A stretch of 61,813 nt of DNA from Gemmobacter serpentinus (GCF_008973825.1 NZ_WCHR01000037.1:1-61813), one strand, 5' to 3'; shown: positions 36,595-46,091, counted from the stretch's first letter. Translations and numbers: made by a program. Notes: a model not told the origin generated them from the letters alone.

Positions 36595-37668
36595 TTACCC
36601 TCGCCCGCGGCCACGTTGCCGCCATTGATCCAGCACCACGGCACCGACGATGATCACGCCTTTCACCATTTCCTGATAATAGGCATCCAGTTTCAGGAAG
36701 GTGAAACCCGAGATGATGACGCCGAAGATCAGCGCGCCCAGCACCGTGCCGATGATCGATCCACGACCGCCCTGCAGGCTGACGCCACCGATCACGGCCA
36801 TGGCGATCGCGTCCAGTTCATACATGACGCCCATGCCCGCCTGCGCCGTCAGGTTCTTGGAAGACAACACAATGGCCGCCAGCGCCGACAGAAGACCCGC
36901 GATCACATAGATCAGCACCTTGGACTTCTCGACATTGATCCCCGACATCCGCATCGCCTGCTCGTTGGAGCCGATGCCGTAGCAATGTTTGCCATAGCGG
37001 GTATAGGTCAGGATCAGGTGGAACAGCACCGCAAGGCCGACAAAGATCACCACCGGCATCATGCCTTTGCCGATGGCGGCATAGCTGTCGGTCGGGAAGG
37101 AGATCGGGTTGCCCTTGGACCACCATTTGGCGATGCCGCGCGCCGTCACCATCATGCCAAGCGTCGCGATGAAGGGCGGGATCTTGGTATAGGCCACCAG
37201 CGCGCCATTGACGAAGCCCGCCAGCAACCCGCAGCCCAGGCCCACCATCACCGGCACGATCACCGGCAGATCCAACCAGCCCTGCGCGGCGAAGATCGCC
37301 TTGGGATTGGGGTTGCCATTCACCATGGCGACCTGCGCGAAACTCATGGCGACCATGGCTGTCGCGCCCACGATGGAGCCGGAGGACAGGTCGATCCCGC
37401 CCGAGATGATGACCTGTGTCACACCCAGTGCGATGATCCCGGTGATCGAGACCTGAAGGATGATGATCTGCAACCGCTGATGATTGAAGATGGCATCGAC
37501 ATTGTCGCGCGTGTTGAACAGGAAGCTGTCGCCCATGAAGATCCGGCCGACGAGTTCAAAGATCAGGACAATACCGATCAGCGCGAAAAACACGTTCCAT
37601 TCAGGCGCGCGCGCCCTTCTGCTCGGGTCGTATTTCAGACCGCCAAGCCCATGCGTCGTGGTGGACAT
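36595..37668 (-). CDS. Sugar ABC transporter permease (RbsC/XylH family)
   Basis: A 357-aa inner-membrane permease with about nine to ten hydrophobic helices, and typical family stretches such as GIIALGVTQVIISGGIDLS, GSIVGATAMVAMSFAQVAM and NPISFPTDSYAAIGKGM. The C-terminal half has VIGGVSLQGGRGSIIGTVLG. GGAGGGGG precedes the ATG at 37668. It lies 131 bases behind the substrate-binding gene, with a hairpin in between. Confidence 0.94.
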   Translation of the reverse strand: MSTTTHGLGGLKYDPSRRARAPEWNVFFALIGIVLIFELVGRIFMGDSFLFNTRDNVDAIFNHQRLQIIILQVSITGIIALGVTQVIISGGIDLSSGSIVGATAMVAMSFAQVAMVNGNPNPKAIFAAQGWLDLPVIVPVMVGLGCGLLAGFVNGALVAYTKIPPFIATLGMMVTARGIAKWWSKGNPISFPTDSYAAIGKGMMPVVIFVGLAVLFHLILTYTRYGKHCYGIGSNEQAMRMSGINVEKSKVLIYVIAGLLSALAAIVLSSKNLTAQAGMGVMYELDAIAMAVIGGVSLQGGRGSIIGTVLGALIFGVIISGFTFLKLDAYYQEMVKGVIIVGAVVLDQWRQRGRGRG

Positions 37669-37760
37669 GCGCCCCCTCCCCCCGCTGATGTCATGTGGAA
37701 AATCGGCCCGCCCCACGGCCTGAGCATTCAGGCACCTAAAGGTTGAGGCAGTGGATGGTC

Positions 37761-37784
37761 AGGGCGGCGTGACTTCGCCGCCCT
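37761..37784 (-). terminator. Intercistronic hairpin between binding protein and permease genes
   Basis: AGGGCGGCG at 37761-37769 and CGCCGCCCT at 37776-37784 form a 9-base-pair stem with a 6-base loop between the binding-protein stop (37800) and the permease start (37668). Similar hairpins stabilise and set high levels of the binding-protein message in other importer operons. No T-run is present. Confidence 0.5.
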
Positions 37785-37799
37785 GTGGGCCCGAAGGGC

Positions 37800-38738
37800 T
37801 CAGTTCTTGGCGAGGTAGTCGCCGATATTGGCGGGCGTCACCAGCTTGAAGGGCACATAGACCTTCTTCTCGACGGCTTCGCCTTTCGACAGCTTGATCG
37901 CCGCATCCAGCGCGCCTGCGCCCTGGCCTGCCGCATCCTGGAACACGGTCACATCCAGATCGCCCGCCTGCATCGCAGCCAGCGCGTCTTGCGTCGCGTC
38001 GATCCCGGCGATCACCACCGACCCCATGTCGATGCCGGCAGCCTTGATCGCCTGAATGGCGCCAATCGCGCTTTCGTCATTGTTGGCGATCACACCATCG
38101 AAGGCCGCCCCCGAGGACAGCCAGTTGGTCATCAGGTTCTGGGCCTGATCGCGCTGCCAGTTCGAGGTCTGCTCGTCGAGGATATTGATCTTCACGCCGC
38201 AATCCGGCCCGCCGATCACGTCATGGATGTCCTTGGTGCGCACGACCGCAGCCTGGTTCGACAGCTCGCCCATGATGACATAGACATTGGCCTCGGTCTT
38301 GCCGGCTTCCTTGAACAGACGGCAGACCTCAAGGGTTTGCAGCGTGCCCGAGTCGACCTCGTTCGAGGCGACGAAGGCTTGCTTCTCGGGCAGGGTGTCG
38401 ACGTTCACCGGCTCGCGGTTCACATAGACCAGCGGCACGCCAGCGGCATTGGCCGCATCCGACATGGCCTGCGTGGCCGAGGTGTCGACCGGGTTCACCA
38501 CGATGGCGCTGACGCCGCTTGCGATGAAATTGTTGATCTGGTCCAACTGCTTGGCCACATCGTTCTGGGCATCTTCCACCTGAAGGTCGACACCGATGGC
38601 CTTGCCCTGATCGATCATGCCATTGCGCAGCACGGTCAGGAAGTTGTCGTCAAACAGGGCCATCGAAACGCCGATATTCTCGGCCATGGCCGAGGTCCCC
38701 ATCAGCGTGGCAATGCCTGCAATCAGGAATTTCTTCAT
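37800..38738 (-). CDS. Sugar/inositol ABC transporter substrate-binding protein
   Basis: A 312-aa periplasmic binding protein of the ribose/galactose/inositol group (IbpA/RbsB-like). The signal peptide is MKKFLIAGIATLMGTSAMA, and the mature chain starts ENIGVSMALFDDNF. Family stretches include NNFIASGVSAIVVNPVDTSA, VYVNREPVN and VIANNDESAIGAIQAIKAAG. GGAGGATAAT precedes the ATG at 38738. It is the first gene of the operon that continues with permease, ATPase, SDR and iolG, so inositol or a related cyclitol is the likely ligand. Confidence 0.92.
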   Translation of the reverse strand: MKKFLIAGIATLMGTSAMAENIGVSMALFDDNFLTVLRNGMIDQGKAIGVDLQVEDAQNDVAKQLDQINNFIASGVSAIVVNPVDTSATQAMSDAANAAGVPLVYVNREPVNVDTLPEKQAFVASNEVDSGTLQTLEVCRLFKEAGKTEANVYVIMGELSNQAAVVRTKDIHDVIGGPDCGVKINILDEQTSNWQRDQAQNLMTNWLSSGAAFDGVIANNDESAIGAIQAIKAAGIDMGSVVIAGIDATQDALAAMQAGDLDVTVFQDAAGQGAGALDAAIKLSKGEAVEKKVYVPFKLVTPANIGDYLAKN

Positions 38739-38925
38739 ATTATCCTCCACGAGCGAGTGTCCGGCACACCCGTTTCTCCCTGCCGGACCGCCCCCTCCCT
38801 CGGGGCGGTAGCATTCACGGCGGGGCAATGCACCCCCGGCCCGGTCACGATGGGACAAGCCCGGCCCAACAGCGCGATGCGCCGCTGGGTCAGTCCGATT
38901 CCCGGTCGCGGTGGGCCCCGCGTAA

Positions 38926-38942
38926 TGGAATTGATATTCTAT
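38926..38942 (-). promoter_or_regulatory. Candidate IolR-type operator, proximal site
   Basis: GGAATTGATATTCT at 38927-38940 matches GGAA-N6-TTCC with one mismatch in the last base. GGAA-N6-TTCC is the palindrome reported for the RpiR-type regulator IolR of Sinorhizobium. It is 189 bases upstream of the binding-protein start. Confidence 0.45.
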
Positions 38943-39072
38943 TTCTGCTGCAAAGCAACTGAAAAATTCCACTTTCAGGGCGAGAGATCGGGTTTCTTCC
39001 CGCCTCATCCTGCCGGATATTGCCCGCAGTCCGTTGGAAATGCACGGCAAAGCGCGGTGCAGGCGCAAATTT

Positions 39073-39088
39073 TGGAATATTCATTCCA
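39073..39088 (-). promoter_or_regulatory. Candidate IolR-type operator, distal site
   Basis: TGGAAT and ATTCCA, at 39073-39078 and 39083-39088, are perfect 6-base inverted arms with a 4-base spacer; the core GGAA-N6-TTCC is intact. The centre is about 147 bases from the proximal site, which is close to 14 turns of helix, so looping is possible. Confidence 0.5.
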
Positions 39089-39120
39089 TTTCACGCCCGC
39101 ACCATCCTTTGCACGACAGC

Positions 39121-41631
39121 CTATTCGGAACTCCGCAGCACCGAGGCCGGGCGCGCCGCAAGCGGACGCCAGGCAAAGGCCAGACCTGCCAGCAGGGTGG
39201 CAATCACCCCGCCGGCCACGATGGCCAATGCCGAGACAGGCTCGAAGCGGTAGCCGACCTCCATCACGAAGGTCATCACCGCCCAACCGGCAATCGTGCC
39301 GGCGAGAATGGCGACCAGCCCGGCCGCAGCCCCCATCAGCCCGGCCCGCAGGGCAAAGCTGGCAAGGATGCGCCCGCGCGTGGCCCCCAACACCTTGAGG
39401 ATCGCGGCCTCGCGGACGCGCGCACCCTCGCCCGCGGCCGCCGCCCCGATCAGCACGACAAAGCCGGTGGCCAGCACCGCCGCCGCCGCCCAGGCGGTCG
39501 CGGTGGCAATGGCGTCCAGCGCCTCGGTCACCCGATCAATCGCTTCGCGCACCCGGATCGCGGTGATATTGGGCCAGGATCCCGCCAGATCGCGCAGGAT
39601 GCGCGCCTCGTCCTCGGGCGGGGCATAGATCGTGGCGATATGGCTATGCGGCGCGCCTTGCAGGGCGGCTGCATTCATCACCATGACAAACCCCATGCCG
39701 CCGGTGGCAAAATCAACCTCGCGCAGCGAGGTGATCGTGGCGGTGATGTCGCGGCCCAGCACATTCACCGTCAGCGTATCACCCAGCTTCAACCCCAGCT
39801 CGTCCGCCTCCTTGGCCGAGAAACTGACCTGCGGTTCCCCCGCATAGCCCTCGGGCCACCATGCGCCTGCGGTCACCTTGGTGCCCTCAGGGATTGCATC
39901 GGCATAGGTCAGGCCGCGGTCGCCGCGCGTCACCCAGTGATCACCTGCGACATCGCGCGCCGGTCGGTCATTGATCCGCGCCAGCACCCCGCGCAGCATT
40001 GGCGCGCTTTCAACCCGGCTGATCGCCGGATCCCCCTTCACACGGGCCAGGAAAGGCTCGATCTGGTCGGGCTGGATGTCGACAAAGAAATAGGCCGGTG
40101 CCCGCGTCGGCAGGTCACGGTCGATGGCCGCGCGCAGATTGGCGTCAATCTGCCCGACCGAGGCCAGAACCGACAGGCCAAGCCCCAGCGACAGCACGAC
40201 CGAGACCGCCTCGCCGCGTTCCGCCGCGATGGCACCAAGCGCCGCCCGCAAGGACACATGCCCGCGCATCCTTCGCGCCGCCGCGCCCGCAAGACGACGC
40301 AAACCAAGGGCCGCCAGCATCAGCACCAGCAATGCCCCGATCACGCCACCCGCCGTGCCAAGCGCCAGCCGCCATTCACCCGAAAGCCAGACCGCGCCGC
40401 CGACCAGCAGCAGCGCAAGCGCAGCGATGGTGGCCAACCGCAAGGGGCGCGGCAGGCCCCGGTTCTCCGCCCCGCGATAGAGGGCTGCGGCCCGCAGCCG
40501 CTCCACCTGCGCCAGTGGCCAGAGGGTGAACAAAAGCGCGGTCAGCAGCCCGTAAAACGCGGCCTCCAATAGCGGGCGGGCATAGATGGCAAACTCCACC
40601 GGGAAGGGCAGCGCCGATGCGATCAGCGGCCCGGCCAGCACGGGGGCCAATGCGCCAAGCCCCAGACCGATGGCCACCCCCAGCCCCGCCAGAATGCCGA
40701 CCTGAATCAGATAGACGCGAAAGATCAGCCGGCTTTCCGCGCCCAGCACCTTCAGCGTCGCGATAACCGGCACCTTGCGTTCCAGCCATGCCCGCACGGC
40801 AGAAGACACGCCGACCCCGCCCACGGCCAAGCCGGCCAGCCCCACGATGACAAGGAAAGCCGCCATCCGGTCAATGAACCGCTCTACCCCCGGCGCCGCA
40901 CGGCGGCTGTCGCGCCAACCCATGCCATGGCTTTCAAACTGCGCACGGGCCTCTGCCTCCAGCGCCGCCAGATCGGTGCCGGGCGGCAATTGCAGCCGGT
41001 ATTCGGTCTCATAAAGCGCGCCCGGCACCAGCAGGCCGGAATTTGCAAGATCGCGCGTCATCACCAGCGTGGGCGGCCCAAGACCAAAGCCGCCGGTGCT
41101 GCTGTCGGGCTGGCGGATCAGGGCCGCGCCGATATGGAACGCCTGCGTCCCCAGATGCACACGGCCCCCCGGCACAATGCCCAGCCGGTCCATCAGCACC
41201 TTGTCCAGCACGATGCCCGGCACGCCACCCTTGGGCGCAAGCGCATCGGACAGGGCTTGCGGCGGATCCAGGTCGACCGTGCCGTAAAGCGGGTAAAGGT
41301 CATCAATCGCGGTGACCTGCGTCAGCGCGCGTTCCTCGCCCGCCACCACCATCGACCGGAAATCGACCACTTCGGACACCCGCATGGCCACGCGGTCCAT
41401 AAAGGCGCGCTCATCGGGTTCGGCAAAGCGATAGGTGAAATCCATCTGCGCATCGCCGCCCAGAAGGACCGCGCCCTGCGCCTCCAGGCCGGTTTCGATG
41501 GCGGATCGCACCTGCCCCACCGCGGCGATTGCCGCCACGCCCAGCGCGATACAGGCCAGAAAGATGCGGAAGCCATGCAGGCCACCGCGCAATTCCCGAC
41601 GCGCAAGGCGCGCCGCCAGCTGCCAGCTCAT
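39121..41631 (-). CDS. FtsX-like ABC transporter permease (YbbP type)
   Basis: An 836-aa membrane protein with the MacB/FtsX permease architecture: an N-terminal helix (residues about 20-40), a long periplasmic domain, a helix cluster near residues 255-420 (for example IVGLAGLAVGGVGVSS), a second periplasmic domain, and C-terminal helices including WAAAAVLATGFVVLIGAAAA and TIAGWAVMTFVMEVGY. Such pairs with YbbA-like ATPases handle lipid or lipoprotein-like substrates; the exact one is unknown. Its start overlaps the ATPase gene by 4 bases. Confidence 0.9.
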   Translation of the reverse strand: MSWQLAARLARRELRGGLHGFRIFLACIALGVAAIAAVGQVRSAIETGLEAQGAVLLGGDAQMDFTYRFAEPDERAFMDRVAMRVSEVVDFRSMVVAGEERALTQVTAIDDLYPLYGTVDLDPPQALSDALAPKGGVPGIVLDKVLMDRLGIVPGGRVHLGTQAFHIGAALIRQPDSSTGGFGLGPPTLVMTRDLANSGLLVPGALYETEYRLQLPPGTDLAALEAEARAQFESHGMGWRDSRRAAPGVERFIDRMAAFLVIVGLAGLAVGGVGVSSAVRAWLERKVPVIATLKVLGAESRLIFRVYLIQVGILAGLGVAIGLGLGALAPVLAGPLIASALPFPVEFAIYARPLLEAAFYGLLTALLFTLWPLAQVERLRAAALYRGAENRGLPRPLRLATIAALALLLVGGAVWLSGEWRLALGTAGGVIGALLVLMLAALGLRRLAGAAARRMRGHVSLRAALGAIAAERGEAVSVVLSLGLGLSVLASVGQIDANLRAAIDRDLPTRAPAYFFVDIQPDQIEPFLARVKGDPAISRVESAPMLRGVLARINDRPARDVAGDHWVTRGDRGLTYADAIPEGTKVTAGAWWPEGYAGEPQVSFSAKEADELGLKLGDTLTVNVLGRDITATITSLREVDFATGGMGFVMVMNAAALQGAPHSHIATIYAPPEDEARILRDLAGSWPNITAIRVREAIDRVTEALDAIATATAWAAAAVLATGFVVLIGAAAAGEGARVREAAILKVLGATRGRILASFALRAGLMGAAAGLVAILAGTIAGWAVMTFVMEVGYRFEPVSALAIVAGGVIATLLAGLAFAWRPLAARPASVLRSSE

Positions 41632-42314
41632 GCCGCCACCCGTGCCTGTGCCACCCTTCCATCGACCAGCCGCACCACGCGGTCGCAGCGCTGGGCAAGT
41701 TCCGGCGCATGGGTCACCAGAACCAGTGTCGCGCCATGGCGGTCCCGCAGCCCGAACAGCATATCCATGATCGCAGCCCCATTGCTGCCATCCAGATTGC
41801 CGGTGGGTTCATCCGCCAAAAGGATCGCGGGTCGGGGGGCTGCTGCCCGGGCCAGCGCCACGCGCTGCTGCTCTCCCCCCGACATCTGGGCCGGGTAATG
41901 GTCCTGCCGGTGGCCAAGCCCCACCGCGATCAGTTCGGCCTCCGCGCGGGCGAAGGCATCGTCTGCGCCTGCCAGTTCCAGCGGCACCGCGACATTTTCC
42001 AGCGCGGTCATGGTCGGGATCAGGTGAAAGCTCTGGAACACCACGCCCATATGCGCGCGACGAAACCGCGCCAGCGCATCCTCGTTCATCGTGCCCAGAT
42101 CATGGCCCAGCGCGGTGACGCGCCCGCCTGTCGCACGCTCCAGCCCGCCCATCAGCATGAGGGCCGAGGATTTGCCAGACCCGGAGGGCCCGATCAGCCC
42201 CACTGTCTCGCCGCGATCAACGCTGAGTGAGATACCCTTCAAAATCTCGACCGGCCCGGCATTTCCCGCCAATGTCAGTTCCGCAGCTTCCAATGCCAGA
42301 ATCGGTTCGCCCAT
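41628..42314 (-). CDS. ABC transporter ATP-binding protein (YbbA/LolD type)
   Basis: A 228-aa ABC ATPase of the MacB/LolD/YbbA group. Walker A is IGPSGSGKSSALMLMGG, the signature MSGGEQQRVALARAA, Walker B ILLADEPTGNLDG and the His-loop LVLVTHAPEL. GAAGGG precedes the ATG at 42314. It is coupled by 4 bases to the permease gene. The ATG shares its bases with the start of the divergent esterase gene (CATG), and the trio ybbP-ybbA divergent from tesA is the E. coli order. Confidence 0.93.
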   Translation of the reverse strand: MGEPILALEAAELTLAGNAGPVEILKGISLSVDRGETVGLIGPSGSGKSSALMLMGGLERATGGRVTALGHDLGTMNEDALARFRRAHMGVVFQSFHLIPTMTALENVAVPLELAGADDAFARAEAELIAVGLGHRQDHYPAQMSGGEQQRVALARAAAPRPAILLADEPTGNLDGSNGAAIMDMLFGLRDRHGATLVLVTHAPELAQRCDRVVRLVDGRVAQARVAA

Positions 42315-42996
42315 GCCCTATACCCTTCGTCTTGCGCTTTCCCCTGCATATGGGGCGCGTCATGCCCTCGGCAAAGCCTTCATAACGCTGATGTTCCCGA
42401 TTTCAGTCGCGGTGACGCCAGTTTGGGCGGAGGCGCCGGAGGTGGTGGCGCTGGGCGACAGCCTGACCGCAGGCTATGGACTGGCTGAAGGCGAAGGGTT
42501 CGTGCCGCAATTGCAGGCCTGGCTGGATGCGCAAGGCACCCCGGCCAAGGTGGTGAATGCAGGCGTTTCAGGCGATACCTCGGCCGGGGGGCTGTCGCGC
42601 CTCGACTGGTCGCTGACACCTGAAACTGACGCGCTGATCGTCACGCTGGGTGGCAATGACATGCTGCGCGGCCTGGACCCCGCGATGACACGCGCCAATC
42701 TGGACCAGATTCTGAGCAAGGCCGGTGAACGCGGCCTGAAGGTGCTGCTGATTGGCCTGCCCGGCCCCGCGAATTTCGGCCCGGACTGGAAGAAGCAGTT
42801 CGACGCGATCTTCCCCGACCTTGCCGCAAAACATGGCGTGCTGCTGGAGCCGAGCTTCCTTGCCGGTCTCGGTGCCGCGGATCCGGCGGCGGTGCAGGCG
42901 CTGATGCAGGCCGACCATATCCACCCCAATGCCGAAGGGGTGAAGCGGATCGTCGCGCAGATCGGTCCGCGCGTGCAGGAATTGCTGGCCGAGTAA
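42313..42996 (+). CDS. tesA: Arylesterase / lysophospholipase of the GDSL (TesA-like) family
   Basis: A 227-aa exported SGNH hydrolase. Block I is VALGDSLTAGYG (nucleophile Ser), block III is GGNDMLRG (Asn), and block V is DHIHPNAEG (Asp and His). The mature part starts near EAPEVVALGD. The start is uncertain: ATG at 42313 gives a signal-like N terminus of about 40 residues but lacks a ribosome binding site, and ATG at 42391 gives a short one. TesA-type enzymes hydrolyse acyl esters and lysophospholipids. It is divergent from ybbA-ybbP as in E. coli. Confidence 0.9.
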   Translation: MPYTLRLALSPAYGARHALGKAFITLMFPISVAVTPVWAEAPEVVALGDSLTAGYGLAEGEGFVPQLQAWLDAQGTPAKVVNAGVSGDTSAGGLSRLDWSLTPETDALIVTLGGNDMLRGLDPAMTRANLDQILSKAGERGLKVLLIGLPGPANFGPDWKKQFDAIFPDLAAKHGVLLEPSFLAGLGAADPAAVQALMQADHIHPNAEGVKRIVAQIGPRVQELLAE

Positions 42997-43023
42997 CCTG
43001 CAGCGCAGGGCTGCCCGCGGGGC

Positions 43024-44301
43024 TCAGCCGTTCTCGCGCAGGACCCCGCCCGCAAGATAGAGCGATCCACAGATCAGCACCCGCGCGGCGGGATTTTCGC
43101 GCGCGATCATCTGAATTCCCTCGGCCACTGACGGCGCGATATCTGCCGCGATGCCTGCGCCGCGCGCAGCCTCTGCGGTCACCTCGGCCGGCAGGGTATT
43201 CGCCTCACCGGGGATCGAGACGGCAAGCAACCGCGTCAGATGCGGGGCCAGCGGGCGCAGATAGCCCGTGATATCCTTGGTATTCAGCATTCCGCAAATC
43301 GCATAGGTCGGGCGCACGGGCATCTGAGCCAAGGTCGCCGCGATTGCAGCACCACCCGCAGGGTTGTGTCCGCCATCCAGCCACAGCTCTACCCTCGGCG
43401 CGCTGTCGACCAGCGGGCCGCGCTTCAGACGCTGCATCCGGGCAGGCCATTCGGCATGGCTGACGGCAGCCTCGCAGGCCGCTTCATCCGCGCCCAGATG
43501 GCGCAGCGCGGCCAGCGCCGCCCCGGCATTCTGTATCTGATGTGGCCCCGGAAGATTGGGCATCGGCAGATCCAGCAGCCCGCGTTCATCCTGATAGATC
43601 AGACGGCCGCGTTCCGTGCTGACATGCCAGTGCTGGCCATAAGCCAGCAACGGCGCGCCAAGGCGTTCGGCGCGCGCCTCGATCACCGCCAGCCCCTCAT
43701 CCGCCTGCGGTCCGACCACGCAGGGCACACCGCGCTTGATGATCCCGGCCTTTTCGCCCGCGATTTCCGGCAAGGTCTCGCCCAGATATTGCTGATGATC
43801 GATGGAAACCGGGGTGATGATGGTCAGCGCGGGCTGGTCCACCACATTGGTCGCATCCAGCCGTCCGCCAAGGCCCACCTCCAGCAAGGTATAATCCGCA
43901 GGCACCCGCGCGAAGGCAAGGAAGGCCGCACAGGTGGTGATCTCGAAGAACGTGATCGGCTCCTGCCCGTTGGCGGCGATGCATTCGTCCAGCAGCGCAG
44001 ACAGCGCGTCTTCGGAAATCAACGCGCCCGCCAGACGGATGCGTTCATGAAACCATGCCAGATGCGGCGAGGTATAGGCGTGAACGCGTTTGCCCTGTGC
44101 CTCCAGCCCGGCGCGGATCATCGCCTGGGTCGAGCCCTTGCCATTGGTCCCCGCGATATGGATCACCGGCGGCAGGCGGCGTTCGGGATGATCCAGTGCG
44201 GCCAACATCCGCGCCACCCGGTCCAATGTCAGATCGATGATCTTGGGATGAAATTCCATCATCCGCTGCAACAGCGCGTCGGAACGGGTTGTATCGGTCA
44301 T
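43024..44301 (-). CDS. folC: Bifunctional folylpolyglutamate synthase/dihydrofolate synthase FolC
   Basis: FolC adds glutamate to dihydropteroate and to folates. The 425-aa protein has the ATP-binding loop HIAGTNGKGSTQAMI, the conserved TSPHLAWFHERIRL, and the ligase region EVGLGGRLDATNV. The C-terminal domain has WLDGGHNPAGG and ICGSLYLAGGVL. It lies 74 bases behind accD, an arrangement common in many Proteobacteria. It is convergent with the esterase gene. Confidence 0.96.
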   Translation of the reverse strand: MTDTTRSDALLQRMMEFHPKIIDLTLDRVARMLAALDHPERRLPPVIHIAGTNGKGSTQAMIRAGLEAQGKRVHAYTSPHLAWFHERIRLAGALISEDALSALLDECIAANGQEPITFFEITTCAAFLAFARVPADYTLLEVGLGGRLDATNVVDQPALTIITPVSIDHQQYLGETLPEIAGEKAGIIKRGVPCVVGPQADEGLAVIEARAERLGAPLLAYGQHWHVSTERGRLIYQDERGLLDLPMPNLPGPHQIQNAGAALAALRHLGADEAACEAAVSHAEWPARMQRLKRGPLVDSAPRVELWLDGGHNPAGGAAIAATLAQMPVRPTYAICGMLNTKDITGYLRPLAPHLTRLLAVSIPGEANTLPAEVTAEAARGAGIAADIAPSVAEGIQMIARENPAARVLICGSLYLAGGVLRENG

Positions 44302-44375
44302 CGCAGCCTCGCGGATGTGAAGACGGCCCGCCTTATATGGCGGGCCGATGGGAATGCGTGCGCGCCTGAGGCCGA

Positions 44376-45320
44376 TCAGGCCTTGGCGGCGGGGGCCTTC
44401 GGCGCGGGTGCCGGTGCGTTCGACGATGCGTTCGACGGTGCGGGCACCGGCAGATCACCATGCACCGCAGGGGTTTGCCGCGTCAGCATGCGGATGATCG
44501 TCACGATCTCGTCCTTGAGGTTCTTGCGATGCGTCACCCGGTCCAGCATCCCGTGATCCAGCAGATATTCCGCGCGCTGGAAGCCCTCGGGCAGTTTTTC
44601 ACGGATCGTCTGTTCGATCACCCGCGGGCCTGCGAAACAGATCAGCGCATTGGGTTCCGCGATCTGCACATCGCCCAGCATCGCATAAGATGCGGTGACC
44701 CCGCCGGTGGTCGGGTGGGTCAGCACGACGATATAGGGCAGCCCCGCCTCTTTCAGCATCTGCACCGCCACGGTGGAGCGCGGCATCTGCATCAGCGACA
44801 GGATGCCTTCCTGCATCCGCGCACCGCCCGCGGCTGAAAACAGAACCAGGGGCCGTTTCAGCGCCACGGCCCGTTCCGCCGCCGCGATGATCGCATTGCC
44901 GACATACATGCCCATGGAGCCTGCCATGAAGGCGAAATCCTGCGCCACGGCGACGACGGGGGTGCGCAGCACCTCGCCCTCGGCCACCAGCATCGCGTCG
45001 CGTTCGCCGGTTGCCTTCTGCGCGGCCTTGATGCGGTCAGGGTATTTCTTCTGATCGCGGAAGTGCAGCGGATCGGCGATCGGCTCCGGCACCTTCACCT
45101 CGACGAAGACGCCGCCATCAAACAGCGCGATGAAACGGTCGCGCGGGGTGATCGCCATATGGTGATCGCAATGGGTGCAGACGTTCAGATTGTCCGCCAG
45201 TTCCCGATGGAATAGCATGGTCCCGCATTCGGGACATTTCGTCCAAAGGTTTTCCGGCACCTCGCGCCGCGAAAACAGCGAGTTGATCTTCGGACGGACG
45301 TAGTTGGAGATCCAGTTCAT
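44376..45320 (-). CDS. accD: Acetyl-CoA carboxylase carboxyl transferase subunit beta
   Basis: AccD carries the zinc ribbon of the carboxyltransferase that makes malonyl-CoA for fatty-acid synthesis. The 314-aa product begins [20 protein letters not shown] and has the zinc ligands CPEC and CTHC (residues about 29-51), then [40 protein letters not shown] and [20 protein letters not shown]. After about residue 283 there is an alanine/proline-rich tail. The start at 45320 is preferred to an upstream ATG at 45380 because the usual family start follows it. Confidence 0.96.
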   Translation of the reverse strand: MNWISNYVRPKINSLFSRREVPENLWTKCPECGTMLFHRELADNLNVCTHCDHHMAITPRDRFIALFDGGVFVEVKVPEPIADPLHFRDQKKYPDRIKAAQKATGERDAMLVAEGEVLRTPVVAVAQDFAFMAGSMGMYVGNAIIAAAERAVALKRPLVLFSAAGGARMQEGILSLMQMPRSTVAVQMLKEAGLPYIVVLTHPTTGGVTASYAMLGDVQIAEPNALICFAGPRVIEQTIREKLPEGFQRAEYLLDHGMLDRVTHRKNLKDEIVTIIRMLTRQTPAVHGDLPVPAPSNASSNAPAPAPKAPAAKA

Positions 45321-45497
45321 GCAGGCTGGCCCTTTTGCGCTATTGCGACTGGACATAAGGCGAAGGGGGCCGGAATGCAATCATTCCGCCAAGCGGATGC
45401 CCGCCCGGTCCGTCGGGGGTGCTGCTGGCGCAAGGCAGCCATCTTGCCGCTGGTCGCACATCGGCCTATGCCAAAGGGATCAAAGGAACGGGGTCTC

Positions 45498-46091
45498 ATG
45501 CGGATTTCAGTGGCTTGTGTTGTGCTTGCCGGGCTTTTGCCGGTCAGTCTTTTGCCGGGTTGCGTCAGCCAGGGCGGCGGTGTCTCGCTGTCACGCCAGC
45601 CGGTTCTGGCCGGAGCCGTGACGATTGCCGCCCCCAAGGGCTATTGCATCGAGCCCGGCTCGCGGCTGGAGCGTGGCGACAGCGCGCTAGTGATCCTTGG
45701 CCGCTGCGCGGGGGAAACCACGGCTGCCCCTGCCCTGCTGACCGCAACCATCGGTGCCAGCGGCAGCGGGACGGGGATCGCCGGGGACAGTGCGACCCTG
45801 GCCAACTGGTTCCGATCCGAGCGCGGGCGTGCCGCACTCAGCGACCGGGGACGGCCGGGCGATATCCGCATCGACCGGATCGAAAGCAAAGGCGATGTGC
45901 TGTTCCTGCAGCTCCGCGATCAGGGCGCGGGCGGCGGCGCGCAGACCGAGGGCTGGCGCGCGGTGATGCCGCTGCGCGGGCGGCTGGTCACGCTGACGGT
46001 TGCCGGGCCGCGCGAGGCTCCGCTGCCTGCCGCGGCAGGTCGCAGCCTGATCGGCCGCTTTGCCGACAGCCTTGCAAGCGCCAACCGCTGA
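45498..46091 (+). CDS. Putative outer-membrane lipoprotein
   Basis: A 197-aa protein with a lipoprotein signal ending in LLPGC (Cys22; MRISVACVVLAGLLPVSLLPGC is its first 22 residues). The mature part has two further cysteines (APKGYCIEPG and ILGRCAGE) and a glycine-rich stretch, and ends SLIGRFADSLASANR. No known domain is recognised. A GGAACGGGG precedes the ATG at 45498. It is divergent from accD. Confidence 0.7.
   Translation: MRISVACVVLAGLLPVSLLPGCVSQGGGVSLSRQPVLAGAVTIAAPKGYCIEPGSRLERGDSALVILGRCAGETTAAPALLTATIGASGSGTGIAGDSATLANWFRSERGRAALSDRGRPGDIRIDRIESKGDVLFLQLRDQGAGGGAQTEGWRAVMPLRGRLVTLTVAGPREAPLPAAAGRSLIGRFADSLASANR

Larger units (their letters stand above)
38739..39120. other. Promoter region of the inositol-type uptake operon
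   Basis: A 382-base gene-free stretch before the binding-protein gene. It holds two GGAA-N6-TTCC-like sites (listed separately) and nothing else recognised. The gene on the far side ends here, so all regulatory sites should serve the uptake operon. Confidence 0.6.

Noticed and set aside
39034-40572. A 512-residue plus-strand frame
   Set aside because: It is antisense to the FtsX-like permease gene and rich in Arg, His, Gln and Gly without any domain.
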